From Athripsodes cinereus (Eukaryota > Arthropoda > Insecta > Trichoptera > Leptoceridae): 64,000 bases of DNA. The number at the start of each line of letters is the position of its first letter. Position 1 is the first letter of the stretch. A model generated the notes under the pieces. It worked only from the letters and a program-made list of their open reading frames with translations. It was not told the origin of the DNA and did not search any database. Positions 1 to 12,600 of the stretch are shown here, in pieces. Where the stretch lies: NCBI GenBank assembly GCA_947579605.1, contig OX388329.1:26554299-26618298 (forward strand), given 5' to 3'. A program made the translations under genes and the position numbers.

Positions 1-269
1 AAGTCCCTCTTTCTTCTTCCGCGCCAGTACATCAGTCTGTGTTTAGCACTCATTCCTTTAGTGCGTTGGTTATTTTCCGTTAGCGTGATACTAAATTATT
101 TGCCATAAATTCATTTTTTTAATTAATTTTTTTTTCAAATCTAAATTATATTAAAAGTTGTTACACTCCTTTATAAGTAATTTTATATGAATAAACGTAA
201 ATAAAAGAAATTTTCATTTAGTATTCTTTCGGCATGGAAGGCATTATCCTATTTTACATTGATTTCTTT

Positions 270-354
270 AGAAAAAAATGTTTCGTTTAACGAGTGTTTC
301 CCTTAACGAGTAAGATTCTGGAACAAATTAAACTCGTTATGAGAGGTTCCACTG
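270..354. mobile_element. pogo/Tigger-like transposon end (remnant)
   Basis: The stretch ends in GAGAGGTTCCACTG followed by TA; on the other strand this reads CAGTGGAACCTCTC, the usual start of pogo/Tigger-type terminal repeats. Repeated AACGAGT words lie just inside, as is common in these ends. The opposite terminus is not seen in the window, so this is a fragment. Assignment rests on the terminal motif only. Confidence 0.45.
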
Positions 355-489
355 TATCTGATTTTTAAAAGAAACTCGTAAACTTGTACAAAATAGAGAA
401 TAACTCATTCTTTGCTGAGATATTCACGGAGCAAATATCTCATAATACACGTACTTATTATACTGTCATAGTAATAATATTGTACTCAC

Positions 490-699
490 AAAATTCAACA
501 TTATCAATTTCATAAGCATCACTGAGACCAATCTTCACTGGATGATACATAGTTGGTATTTCCTCAATAGTCATAGCCAGATTCTTGTATGCAAAGGTTA
601 TATTGCCATCGACATAAATCGTAGTGGCAAACGTGAACTTTCCAGCGTGCGGAACATCGTTCAACGTCATATTCTCCCAGACAACTGTCAAAGATGTAC
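490..699 (-). CDS. PLXDC exon 7 (last in window)
   Basis: The exon is entered from acceptor TTTTAAAG (AG at 701-700) and leaves at donor TTTT|GTGAGT. It is 210 nt, phase 1 to phase 1. It encodes residues 373-442, including VVWENMTLND, AGKFTFATTIYVDG, FAYKNL and HPVKIGLSDAYE, the most conserved strand-rich part of the PLXDC extracellular region. The next exon is outside the window. Confidence 0.9.
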
Positions 700-3600
700 C
701 TTTAAAATAACAAAGAAAAACCATATTTATAATAGCGTAAGGTGATCAATAAAAACTTATGCACAAAATCGCTTGCATTTTTTAATACTTTCATTGATTA
801 TTCAGTTTCGCAAGCCAACAATCCAAAATATAACGAAATTTAAATATTTTGTTCGTTTGTAACAAGCTTTCAATTCCACAAAAAAAAAAATCCGGAAATG
901 AAATGTGTTTTTTTTATATTAGAACACACATTTTGGTAGACTATCAAAATGTTTCAAAACTTTGAAGCACTGTATCTAGGAATATTATGATTTATTTAAA
1001 GTTGTTGGCTTACAGAACTGGACAATCGATCTAACAAACACCATTTGTTTTATAATTATTACTCGAGGGTACTATAAAATATTGTTTAGTCATCGCAGCT
1101 CACATGTATTCTTATGGTACTGAATTTACTACATTATATATTATGTAACAGTAATCTCGTTGAAATATTCACTAAATGTTGAGAATTCAATACAAACTTT
1201 ACTCGAGATATAATGAAAATAAACACAGAAATTTTAAATTGATATGCAAAACAAAAATACACATTTTTATCTGACACATGAATTTATAATTTTTTATTTA
1301 TTTATTATCTTGCCCATCATCATTGTACAACAGAGTTAATTAACAAAAGAATTATGATACAAAAAAAATTAAGACGATAAGCAGTTGCAAAATTATCACT
1401 GTACAATGATTTCTTTCACCTAACCACACTACAATATTGCTTTTGATTAATTTATTCTTGGAATTGATATTCGTAAAAAGAATATAATTTTTATTCTACT
1501 AGACTAGACAGTTCTAGAGGCATATAAGAAATTCACAATTTCTTGACACATTCCGATATTTAATTTTGTAGTTACTTTTACAATTTTTTAGTTATTTATT
1601 CTATACTGTACATTGATAACAGGCAACTTTATGCAAAAATACATTGATTTTAAATACAATCGATATACAGAGGGAAAGCTTATTGTAAAGGCACTTTTAT
1701 GCCATATATTATGTCTTTTAATAATTTGCGAATAGATCTGATTGGCAAATTAAGACTAAATAATATAATATGAGTTTATCATTAACAATTTTTATTTCAT
1801 TCAATATGTTAAAAATTATATTCCATAGAATTGAAAAAAATCACTGTGTCTGCTATGCAACCTCATAAAAATAAAATATACCTACCTATATATAATTTAA
1901 GTTATAAATACATATTTACAAAAAAATATTAATGGTTCCAGAAAACTTGTCTTTTGATAAGAAACTAGTTATGCAAAAGAGATCCAACGCGAGAAATCAC
2001 AAACACCATACATAAGTAGAAATTATTGATTATATGTATATAGGACTAATTCAATAATTAACATTGTTACCAAACTACATTTGGATATATTTTGCATAAC
2101 ATTATATTATTATTTTGTAATAAAATTTTGGTTTTAATTTAATCTTATGAAATCACCATATTGTTTGATTTTTTTTTTCATATCAAACCTTTTAAAATAT
2201 GGAAATAAAATAAAATCTCCCGATATACAAACCAAATATTCAAATAAAATGTAGTAAATTCAATACATCTCACCTGGTCAATAGTTTTGTATTCTGTAAC
2301 GAAAAAAAAATTATGCACCTTGCTAGCCAAACTAACCGTTATCGTAGTATCTGATGATACTATCTTCGAATCTCGCCGTTTCAAAGTTTGCCATCAACGG
2401 AGCGATGTAATGAGTGGCCGAAAGCCAAAAGTGTATGTTGGGTCCTGTGAAGAGAAATCCTCCGGTTGTAATCAGAATCACGTCGATTGGTTGGCCGTAG
2501 AAGGGGAAGACGAACTTTAGATGGTGTTGCTAGAAACAATCAATCAATTTCCAAAAACATTTAAAATGTAGAGTTATATAATAAAACTAACTGACCCGGC
2601 AAATATTGTTTTGCCATATACTAATATCGCTATTAAAAAATAGGGGTTGATGGTAGAAGGATGAAAATTTAGGACTGTATGCATTTTTTAATGCCTCGCC
2701 ATAAAAAATTAAAAAAAAATCGTCCAAAAATTTAAAAAATAAAATTGGGGTGGACCACCCTTAACTTTTAGGGGTATGAAAAAAAAATGTTGGCTGATTT
2801 TCAGATCTACTGATAATTTTATCAGTCAAAAAGATTTTACGCAAGAAAATGCGTGTGAATAAGTTGTAAGGGACATACAAAGTGAGTCATTAAAATTATA
2901 TTTGTCATAAAGAAGAGCATGGATATGACTTAGGCCCAATATTTCGAAGTGTCTTTAGGATGACCCCTATCTTAAGGTAGCCCTTATTTAGGTTAAGCTT
3001 CAATATTTCACAACTATTTTACACCCACAATGAGATTTTCCACCGATTCTGAATGGTTTAATTTTTTTCTGGCACAGAGCGGAAAGCTCACGTGTTTATT
3101 GCATGCAGCTGATTTGCTAGCTACCCCACTTGTAGGATATGCAGTGATGGTACAGTAATATTAGTATTTTACACCAAATTGAAAGTAACAGTTAGAATGA
3201 CCCTCTGTGATACCCATTAGCCGACAATTATCATCAATTTAAACTGATTAATCCAATTTTGATAAATAATGTTAAAAAACACCAAGATGTATGATGATCA
3301 CTCTTATCGGTCCCTTGCATTCGAGATAAAATATTCATTCAAAACCATGTATAGATGGGCTTGAAGGACAAAATTATCAAATTAAGAGCTATCTGAGAAT
3401 AAGTCACCCTAAGGGCTCATTGAATATCGGGCCTTAATCACATGGATCGATTTTTCAACATGACCTCATGTACAACAACAAAATGATACTTACAACAGCC
3501 TTCCTATGTGAAGATGACAGCACATCGAATAAAGTCAGATTCTTAGATACAACATTGTTCCAGTAAGCGTCAAATACCTTCTTATCTGTGGTGATGGAGC

Positions 3601-6600
3601 TATTGTAGTAGCTATGGTAGTCCTGAAAAAGCAGAGCATAAAAATGTTTAAATTCAACATTAAAACAAGACACTTTTAGAACACACTATACAAATAATTG
3701 AAAATCCAAGTGAAAAATTTAATGATTTAAGTTTATATACACTAAATTTGATTGATAAGACTTACAGTTTTGTAGTTGGTCACGTTGTGTTCTCCAAAAA
3801 GTTTCTCCTCAGACTTACTAAACTCATCAATGTTGAGATCAGTACCGTTCTCTGTAACAAGAATAACTCTTGAGCATTCAACAAGAAGTCATTATTATCA
3901 CAAATTAACACATAATGTTGCAATATTTACATTTTCTTTGTTTTTTGTTTTATTGAGTTTGGGAACAATGTGCAGAAGACAAAACCAATCTGGTTATCTC
4001 AATTAAAAGTACCACATTTTTGCATTTGTAAGAACTGAAAAAGACATCCCAATGCTTGCAAATTGAGACCCTAGACCAGGGATGCACAGACTTATAGGGA
4101 ACAGGGGCCACTCAGAAAGATTATGAGCTAAGGACGGGCCGCTATAAGAAAATTAACACTAAAAATTAAAATTTCCAGAAATGCACACACATTAAAATTT
4201 CTACCAACCCCCGTCACTGAATTTTCAAAATTGTATAGTACTACTGTTTAGGAATTTGAAATATTTAAAAAACACCTTGGTTTTCTTAAAGAATATTTTC
4301 TCGCAGAACCTGTGTTTGAATTTTCAAAATGGTATAGGAATTTGAAATATTTCAAAAACTCCTCAGTTTTGTTAAAAAATATTTACTCGAATTATTAAGT
4401 ATCCGGTACTTTTACCGAATATCCGATTATTACTGGTATTGACAATTTTTTTTTATATTGTATAATTCGCTGGCGGGCCACGGTTTGTGCATCGCTGCCC
4501 TAGACCGATGCAAATGATCACTTTAGGTTCCATGACATTTCCTAATGCCACTTCTAGAATAATTATTAAGATCTAAGGTGAGTGATGTCCATAGACAGCT
4601 AAAGTAATCACTTGAGCCTGCCTAGAGACAAATTCGATTTGATTTTGCAGAATATTTGTTCATTGTATAAACGTGGTTCTCTAATTGAGAATATCCGATT
4701 GGCAATTTAAATTCTATTGTATGAACTTCTTTGTTAAGCGGCATAAACAAATAAATTAATCTTTATTGACCACATAAACAAAATATACAACAATTGTAAA
4801 GTGAAATGAATAATGCCAAAAGTTGGGCTCATTGCTTAAGTAACCTCTTGCAGCCAACCTTAAGAAATCAAAACATAAGCAAAACACACATTAAATGTTT
4901 GTTTATTATATAGATACAGTAAATATATATTATAGAAACATATAGAAACATAGTTTATAACAAAAACCCAGATATATTTAAAAAAAATATATATATATAT
5001 AATAGAAATACCAGGAAAATAAGTATGGGTTAATAAAGATAATATTTAATTATTAACAAATAGTTAATTGTCAATGCTGGCCTTAAATAATCCTTACCTT
5101 GATCTTAAATGAACTCTGTTATATTGAAAATAATAATTAGTTTGTAATAAATATTTATGAGGATAGAAATTATTTAAATTAAGTGTAGCTCATGTGCAAG
5201 GATGCGTGAACGAGAACAATAATAAAGAATCGAGAAATAAAATGCAGAGTTTGATAAAAAATATAAATATATGTGCTTTGATTGATAAATTTAATAATTA
5301 AAATCTCGTGGAACAACAATTAAACCAGTCTGGCTCTCTATATCAAAATTCTTTATACTGTTTCCTTCCATAGACTAAGCGTTAATTACTAATCAAAGAT
5401 ATTCTATAACTAAAATGATTTTAAAACACTGTATAATTTCCAAATTAAATTTATTCACCTCAAACGTTTTCGCCAAGGCTTCTACTTGGCATCATCAGGA
5501 GGACTAATTAGTTTAAGTTCATATGTAGTGAGTCTGTTTTCTATTACTAACTTATACTAGGGGTGGGGGGGAGTTTGAAGGTGGGGGAGAAATGCGGAGT
5601 TGAGGGTGTTTGATAAGAGGGAAGGAGATGGGTATATCAACAAAGGAGATGCATATGGTATTTGTATATTCACCAAATTGTTCTTATTTTTATGGATTTC
5701 AAGAATCTCCAAGGCATTTAATTTGTTAATCTTAGACTCGGAGTGCAAGACCTTAGTACCTTGCATGTCAATAGAATGATCATGTTGTATACAATGGTCT
5801 GCCATCTCCGAGTATCCGGATAAAAATGCCAGGTAGAAGCCTTGGCGAAAACTTTTGAGGTGAATTTCCAAAGTGTTAAAACAAAAACATTTGATTTATT
5901 ATATTCTATAACTGTCATCAACTAATAATAATAATAATAATAATCTTTATTAACTACAAAATCAATCATACTTTAACTGAACCCAATCATGGTACATATC
6001 GACAGACCAAAACTCCCAGCCTTCCGACCAGCTGGACGGACTCCCAGCCTTATCTGTGAGTTTTCGAGTATTCCATAAAAGACGTAGGAGGCAGGACTAT
6101 AAATTTTAGGTTATAAAATGAACAAGAAACGTATATTTAATGTTATTTTACAAGTCATTGCTTATATTCGTTGTTGCCGCTGCATGCAAACGAGCCATTA
6201 AATAAGGATATTACCAAAGTCGTATTTCAGTTATCGTAAGACGTCACAAATAAAGCTTTTGACACCTTCAATTCTGCAGTGATGAGGTGTATTGTTACCC
6301 ACCCTAAATGTATAATTCTATATCGACAAAAGAGGGGACAAGCACTTGCATACTTATCACACGTAGTCAGTCAACTAGCTGGTCCGCTTGTGAGAAACGT
6401 CGCAATAGTTAAGATAGATAGATAGACAAAAACTTGATTGACAATTAAATTTTGAATATTCGTGTCCATTACAATACGGAAACAACTGGTAACGACTTAT
6501 TACAATGAGAAAATGTGAATAGATAATTAATTATATAGAAACATGCAATTTGTAAAATACTTTTATTAACCGTTTAAGTCGCGATAGTCAATTTATTTTT

Positions 6601-9600
6601 TTGCGAAAACTGTATATTGGGTTAGTTGGAAGATATCGCGCTTCTGTGATAAACTCGCCCATTGTACAAAATTATGAGTTCAGTAGTAATGTTGTCATTT
6701 TTTTAATTTTATAGTTAGTATACTATTTTTGTGCAATAAAGATTTTTAGTATTATTATTTTGTCCTCGATTTAATTATTTGCGAAAAGTGTCAATCGTCC
6801 TGCTATTTATTCGTCACACACAAATATTACGTTAATTAAATAATAACAATATTAAAAACAGATTCACTCGCTAAACATTTTAAAATTATGTAAAATCAAC
6901 ACTTTAAATGTCGGATAGTTTGTTATCAGCAATAACCTTCAGAACGATATTAGTTCTAACTTCAAGAGCGAAACATAATATTGCGTTAATTCATTAACAG
7001 TCTTAAAACATAGTAAATTAAGATTCACGAGATGATTTGATTTGATCATACGAAAGCAGTTATTGTTTTAAACGATCCAAGCAGTAACATTGTGAGTGAC
7101 GAAAGTGAAAACACTTTTTATAAATAAAGTAATTTTCGGATATTTTTTCTCATAAACCATAATTTAGGTTACTTTATAATACTTTTATGTTAAAAAATCT
7201 TTCACTTTGATAATAAATAAATATGCATATTTGAAATAACTTAAAAAATATGCATAAATCTTATAGCCCTGCAAGGGTTAACTTAAATACGGAGACAGTA
7301 AAAATGGATTGAGATATTATATACAGATATCTATATAAACAATTTGTAAAAGAATAGTTTGTAGAAATAGTTTTCAAATTTGTATGCATTTGATTTGTTT
7401 TATATTTAATATGTCCCTACTCTCCTAATACCAGTAAACTTTTTACTGTTTGGAGAGTGAGAAAAAAAAATTGTTACTTATTAGATATATTATGGTTATG
7501 AATTACTTATTGTTATAGTTTGTCTTATGTACTTAAATAATAAAATAAAAAAAATAAAAAAAAAAAAAAAAACCAATCCAAACATTCCTATCTGTAATAT
7601 TCTTCTTTTTATTGCACAAAAATGACAGATACCTACATCTTAAATTCAGCAATAAGATTTTGCCACCTATTTTGAATATCTTAATTTTAATTAACTTGGA
7701 TACGACATCGTGCATGTTTAATTCAAGCTGCTGGTTACCCCACTTTTGGGATATCTCGTGATGGTAATGTAGTAGTATTAAATTCAACAAATTCTACATA
7801 TCACCGATCCCTAATGATGATGATGATTCTGGATGATTTTATTTTGACGCTGTTCAACAGTCCCTAGACCGTCTCAAGGGTACCCGTGAAGAGTTCAGTT
7901 TTTAATTTGCTTCAGAAGCTGGTGACAGTCTGACTATCTCTCAATGGCACCAGTGAGTGATTCCACGTAACCAGTCCAACAATACCAAAGGTCGTCTCAT
8001 TGAAGTTAGACCGACCGGCTCTATTGGGCTCGGTAAGTAATAATACCCCACCTATATTTTTATACAAAACAGAAAAGACAATCTACGTATCCATTACATG
8101 AAGAAGTTGAGAATTCTAGCAAACCCACTTGTATAGATAAATATCGTATAAATATTTCATCGTAAAAATATTGTATAAATGAGCTGTTAAAAAGTAATAA
8201 AACCTTTCGTAATATAAACGACAACTTCAATATTATAACCCCTATTTACAATCCAATGACAAGAAACCATCAATACAAAGTAAATTAATACATAGTAAAG
8301 AGCGCAACACTCGGAATATGTACTAGTAATGTGCCGATGATTCGAAAAAGCGAATATTCACATTTTTTTACATATTCACATTTGCAAATATTGGAATTTG
8401 TTTATCATTCAAACACAGTGTTAGGCTTTTACATGTTTATTTATTTTGTTGAATGGGCTATATTGTGCACTGCGGCCTATAAAATTTATTGTACTCCCTT
8501 TACTTAGCTTTTCTGGTATTACCGGTCAAAGCAAACCCTCTAGTTTCAGACATCTTACGAAGTCCAGAATCTTGAAGGTGTGGAGAGACTCAACTTCTAT
8601 CGAGTGCTTGCCTAGAGTATTGGTTCTTGTGAATCCTAAGGCATTGCAGTTCACCAAGAGGTGCTTCTTTGCTGGATGCTTCACGGCTTAAGATATTAAA
8701 GATAGGAATATTGAATTTATCTCAATCCATCTTTACTATTTCAGTATTTAAATTAACCCTTTCAAGACTGTAAATTCCTATACAAAATGGAAAATGAAGC
8801 TTGGTGATGAGGGGTTAGAAATTTCAGTCGTGTTCTTACTGAAATTCTTATAAACCAAACAAAGAAAAATCTAGAGTAAATAGGAATGATATTCACATTC
8901 GCATATGTCAAAATGAAGCATTCGGGACATCACTAATAATATGTACACGTACACCTAAACATACAAAGTAACAAGTGTTTGTTATTGTTTGTGTAAGGAA
9001 AATGTTAGCACACGAGAATGATTTGTTGAAGCATTTCATTATCGGACTACAGCCATAAACTAAATTTACACAATGTGAAAAATTTACACTATAATGTCCC
9101 GAGTAACAATTTATAGTTTTATAAGAGACAAGCAAACGTTTACACACAACAGGTCTTATAAAAGAATACTTATTAGTTGAAAGAATACTTGTATGTAATG
9201 GGAAAAGGCGCAACTAATAAAATACTATTAACATTTTGTTCTTAAAAACGTTCTTACTAATAAATTTTAAAGCAAATTTATGATGTGCAACTAAATTCTA
9301 TCTGCAGGAGAATTTATGCAATAAAAACGCTGACACAAAGCATCAACCCGACAACTATGAAACAAAAATGCTCCATCGTCATGAAATAAATAAAAAATAT
9401 TAAGGTTTTTTTAAACAAGGAAGTTTCTTTCTTTCATTATTAATATTATATGCATGAAAGAGGTTTGAGAAAGCGCGGACGTCCAAGAACTACGCGGCTT
9501 AGCCGAGTGGATCAAATTCTCAAGGATGGTTGCTTGTTAATTAAGAGATATTGATGTATGAGAAACTGGTTGAATGAGGAGGAAGCGAAAGAAGTACGTA

Positions 9601-12600
9601 AAGGAAGATCAACATGGCAATCTGTTCTCTCTGCCTACCCCACCTGAGGCACGGTGTGAGAGTATAGATAAATCACCACTAACACAAAATAGATAGTACC
9701 AGTAATGATGCGAATATAAAAACTCGAATATCACATTCACTTTGTGTTCGAGTTAGTCTGAGTTTTACTGTAGGTACTAACTACTAGTAGTAGGTAACTG
9801 CGCCATATTGACATCATTATAATGGTTATTTCATATCATATCGTTATTACACGTACAGCCAATGTCACAAAGAAAACACATTGTTCACCAATAATAAAAA
9901 TTCACAATTTACTCGAACGCAAACATGCACAATGTATTCAACCAATCTCCATAGTTGTACAATGAATGAAAAACAATTTACATTAAATATTTGTCAATTG
10001 GAAGACTTTATATACTGACAGCGAGATTTACATAATAGGTGATGATTGACCATGGACATCGAAAGTGATCACTTAAGTCAGTCTAGGGTTGATTTGTAAG
10101 CATTAAGACGCCTTTCTCACATCTTTTGATTGGAATTTGCACATATTATATTGTATAAATATGGTTCTCAAATTGAGATGTCACATTGATTGTGAAAAGG
10201 GTTTTTAAAATGACACAATATAGTTATATTTGATAATTTATAAATAATTAAAAACACTGTTATATTTTCACTATATTTATTTAAACTTTGAAGTGGGCCA
10301 TTGAAGTGGGCGAAAACATTAGAGTTTAAATTAATTAAATGAATATAGTGAAAATATAAGAGTGTTTTTAATTATTTATAAATTATTTGATATGGATTTT
10401 CACAGTTTAAACACCCTTCAACAATTAGCTATATTTGGATAAAAATTGTTTCCTAAAAGGGTAGCTACGATAGAAAAATGTTTTAGACAATGAAATATAT
10501 TGAAAGAGATTACAAACAATATTGTTTTATAATATCTTGTTTTATGACTCTTTTGCATGCAACAGTAAAGAAAAATAACTCCCAAAATAACACCAAATTT
10601 TAGTTCAATGTATATTATATATATCCGGGTTAGTTGGAAGACATCGCATTTTAGCGATAAACTCGCCCTCTGTACATTGAATTTATAATTGTTATTTTTA
10701 TGCCACTATTTCACTATGTAATATTGTAACCAATGTACAGTAAAGAATAAAATAAATAAATAAATAAATAAATAAATTTAAGTACCTAAAATTTTAGTCC
10801 TAACAGAATTTCTAGAGTCGCTACAACATTTCATTACTCGTTCATTGTTTTGATTTCCCATTAAGGAACAGAGATAGGTCGTAGAAAAACAACACCGTTT
10901 TGAATCAAAAGCAAGTAATAGTATTGTTGGCATTACAATTAGCGTAATTAAACATCTATGTAAATGAAAAACAACCTTCCGCTGAAAACCTCCAACTAAT
11001 TATTTTGTAAAATGACATCACTGCTCAATGATCAATTGTCTTATTATTTATAAGAATCAATTTAAACGAGCGATCAACTACCATCCAATATTAAAATAAT
11101 ATATTTTTCTTCATCTGCTTGATCTGACCAGTGATTGATGGCTCACCTAACTTGATTCACATTTTAATAATTTAAAAAAAGAATGTACACATGTCGTATC
11201 CGTGACATGGGAGAGATAATAGTGCACACTGGGTCATGTTTTGAAAATACCCAACGATGATTCTGCTTTATAAACTTGAAATCAGTGCATGTTTATATCC
11301 AAACTGTTTTTACATCCACAAGGTTCCTTGCAATGTCCCGTATTAATTTCTTTTTCAATACGTCATTCATTCGAAAACATGAAATAAAAATAGCCTCAAA
11401 GACAGTTTATTTGAGTCCAAGGCAAAGAATAGGTCTTCCATTCTTTTGAATCATGGGCTCAAAACTAGAACTATCTTGAATCTTGAATTTTGTTGGTTTA
11501 AAGCAAAGTGTTCCCGATGTTTGCCTTTGATGTTTGAGTAATTTCTAGTTATAATTATGAATTAAGAGGCTTCCTTGTACTGCAAACAAAGTGTTTCAAT
11601 AATATATAACATATTAATTACTATCCTTCTCAGTTTAATGTCATGTTTTTGAGATGTCTAGTTACAGTTTTGAGCCCACAATATTACCTCTACTGATATT
11701 GTCTCCAACTGATTTTAATCACAATTAAAAAGAAATGTTGCGTAATGGATATATTGTTATATTCTACAATCAATATATGTATTTGTCAGTGCGTGTATAG
11801 CTACTATTTAAATTATAAGGGCAAAAAGTGTCCAAAGCCTGTGTTAATAATATTACAGTGCGTTAATTTGTGTGTATCGTCAGAGCTGGGCTGGGTTAGT
11901 AAAAAATATAACTTTGTTAATCCGTTAACGAAAAATTATCATTGCTTTATTTTTTGTAAATGTAAGACAAGTAACAATCAATCTGCGAACATTGGTTCTG
12001 TATAAAAATAATCATTTTTTGACATTGTTAATTAACAAATAACGGATTGACAAGTTAATGCCCAGCTCTGCGTACTGTATGATATGTTTAAGACTACCTT
12101 CTTCGTCAACGATAGGTTCGCTAACGCACGCCGTACTGTTTGTCATTGTTGTAGAATTACTCCTTGTATCGTTGCATGTTGTGGTAATGTGACGAATTCC
12201 TGTACCGTTCTCTCCTAAGTTGTGTACCGGAATCATGAGACCAATCTCTATACAAAACAACAACAAAAATTACAACAACAATAATAAAAATATAACACAA
12301 AAACAACAAAAAAAACTACAAATCACAAAACATATGTATAAACCATTTCACATAAATTGCGCTAACCCCAAAAATTATTCAATAAATTACTTTGTCTACA
12401 AAGATTGATCATTATTGAAACTTCATTAATGGAAACTTCAATTAATGTAACAAGTAGTAAAAAAAATACAATGAAAATCAGAAATAAAAATAAAACATGA
12501 CAGTTAATGGCAACATTCCTCGAGTGTCTGGTAAAATGACAGAAAGGAGAGAGCTAGTCCTAAACTCAGATAAAAATCTTGTACTGAGTGTTCATGGAGG

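Larger units (their letters stand above)
5412..5900 (-). mobile_element. Penelope-like element copy 1, 489 bp, TSD ATATTCTATAACT
   Basis: A 13-bp target duplication (5399-5411 and 5901-5913) frames the insertion. On the minus strand it reads: an inverted terminal fragment (about 5835-5890), a body coding for the C-terminal end of a Penelope-type endonuclease, then the terminal repeat with a hammerhead-like ribozyme (5458-5502). The two terminal fragments are inverted copies sharing TTGGCGAAAAC. Such inverted, 5'-truncated copies are typical of Penelope-like elements. Confidence 0.75.
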
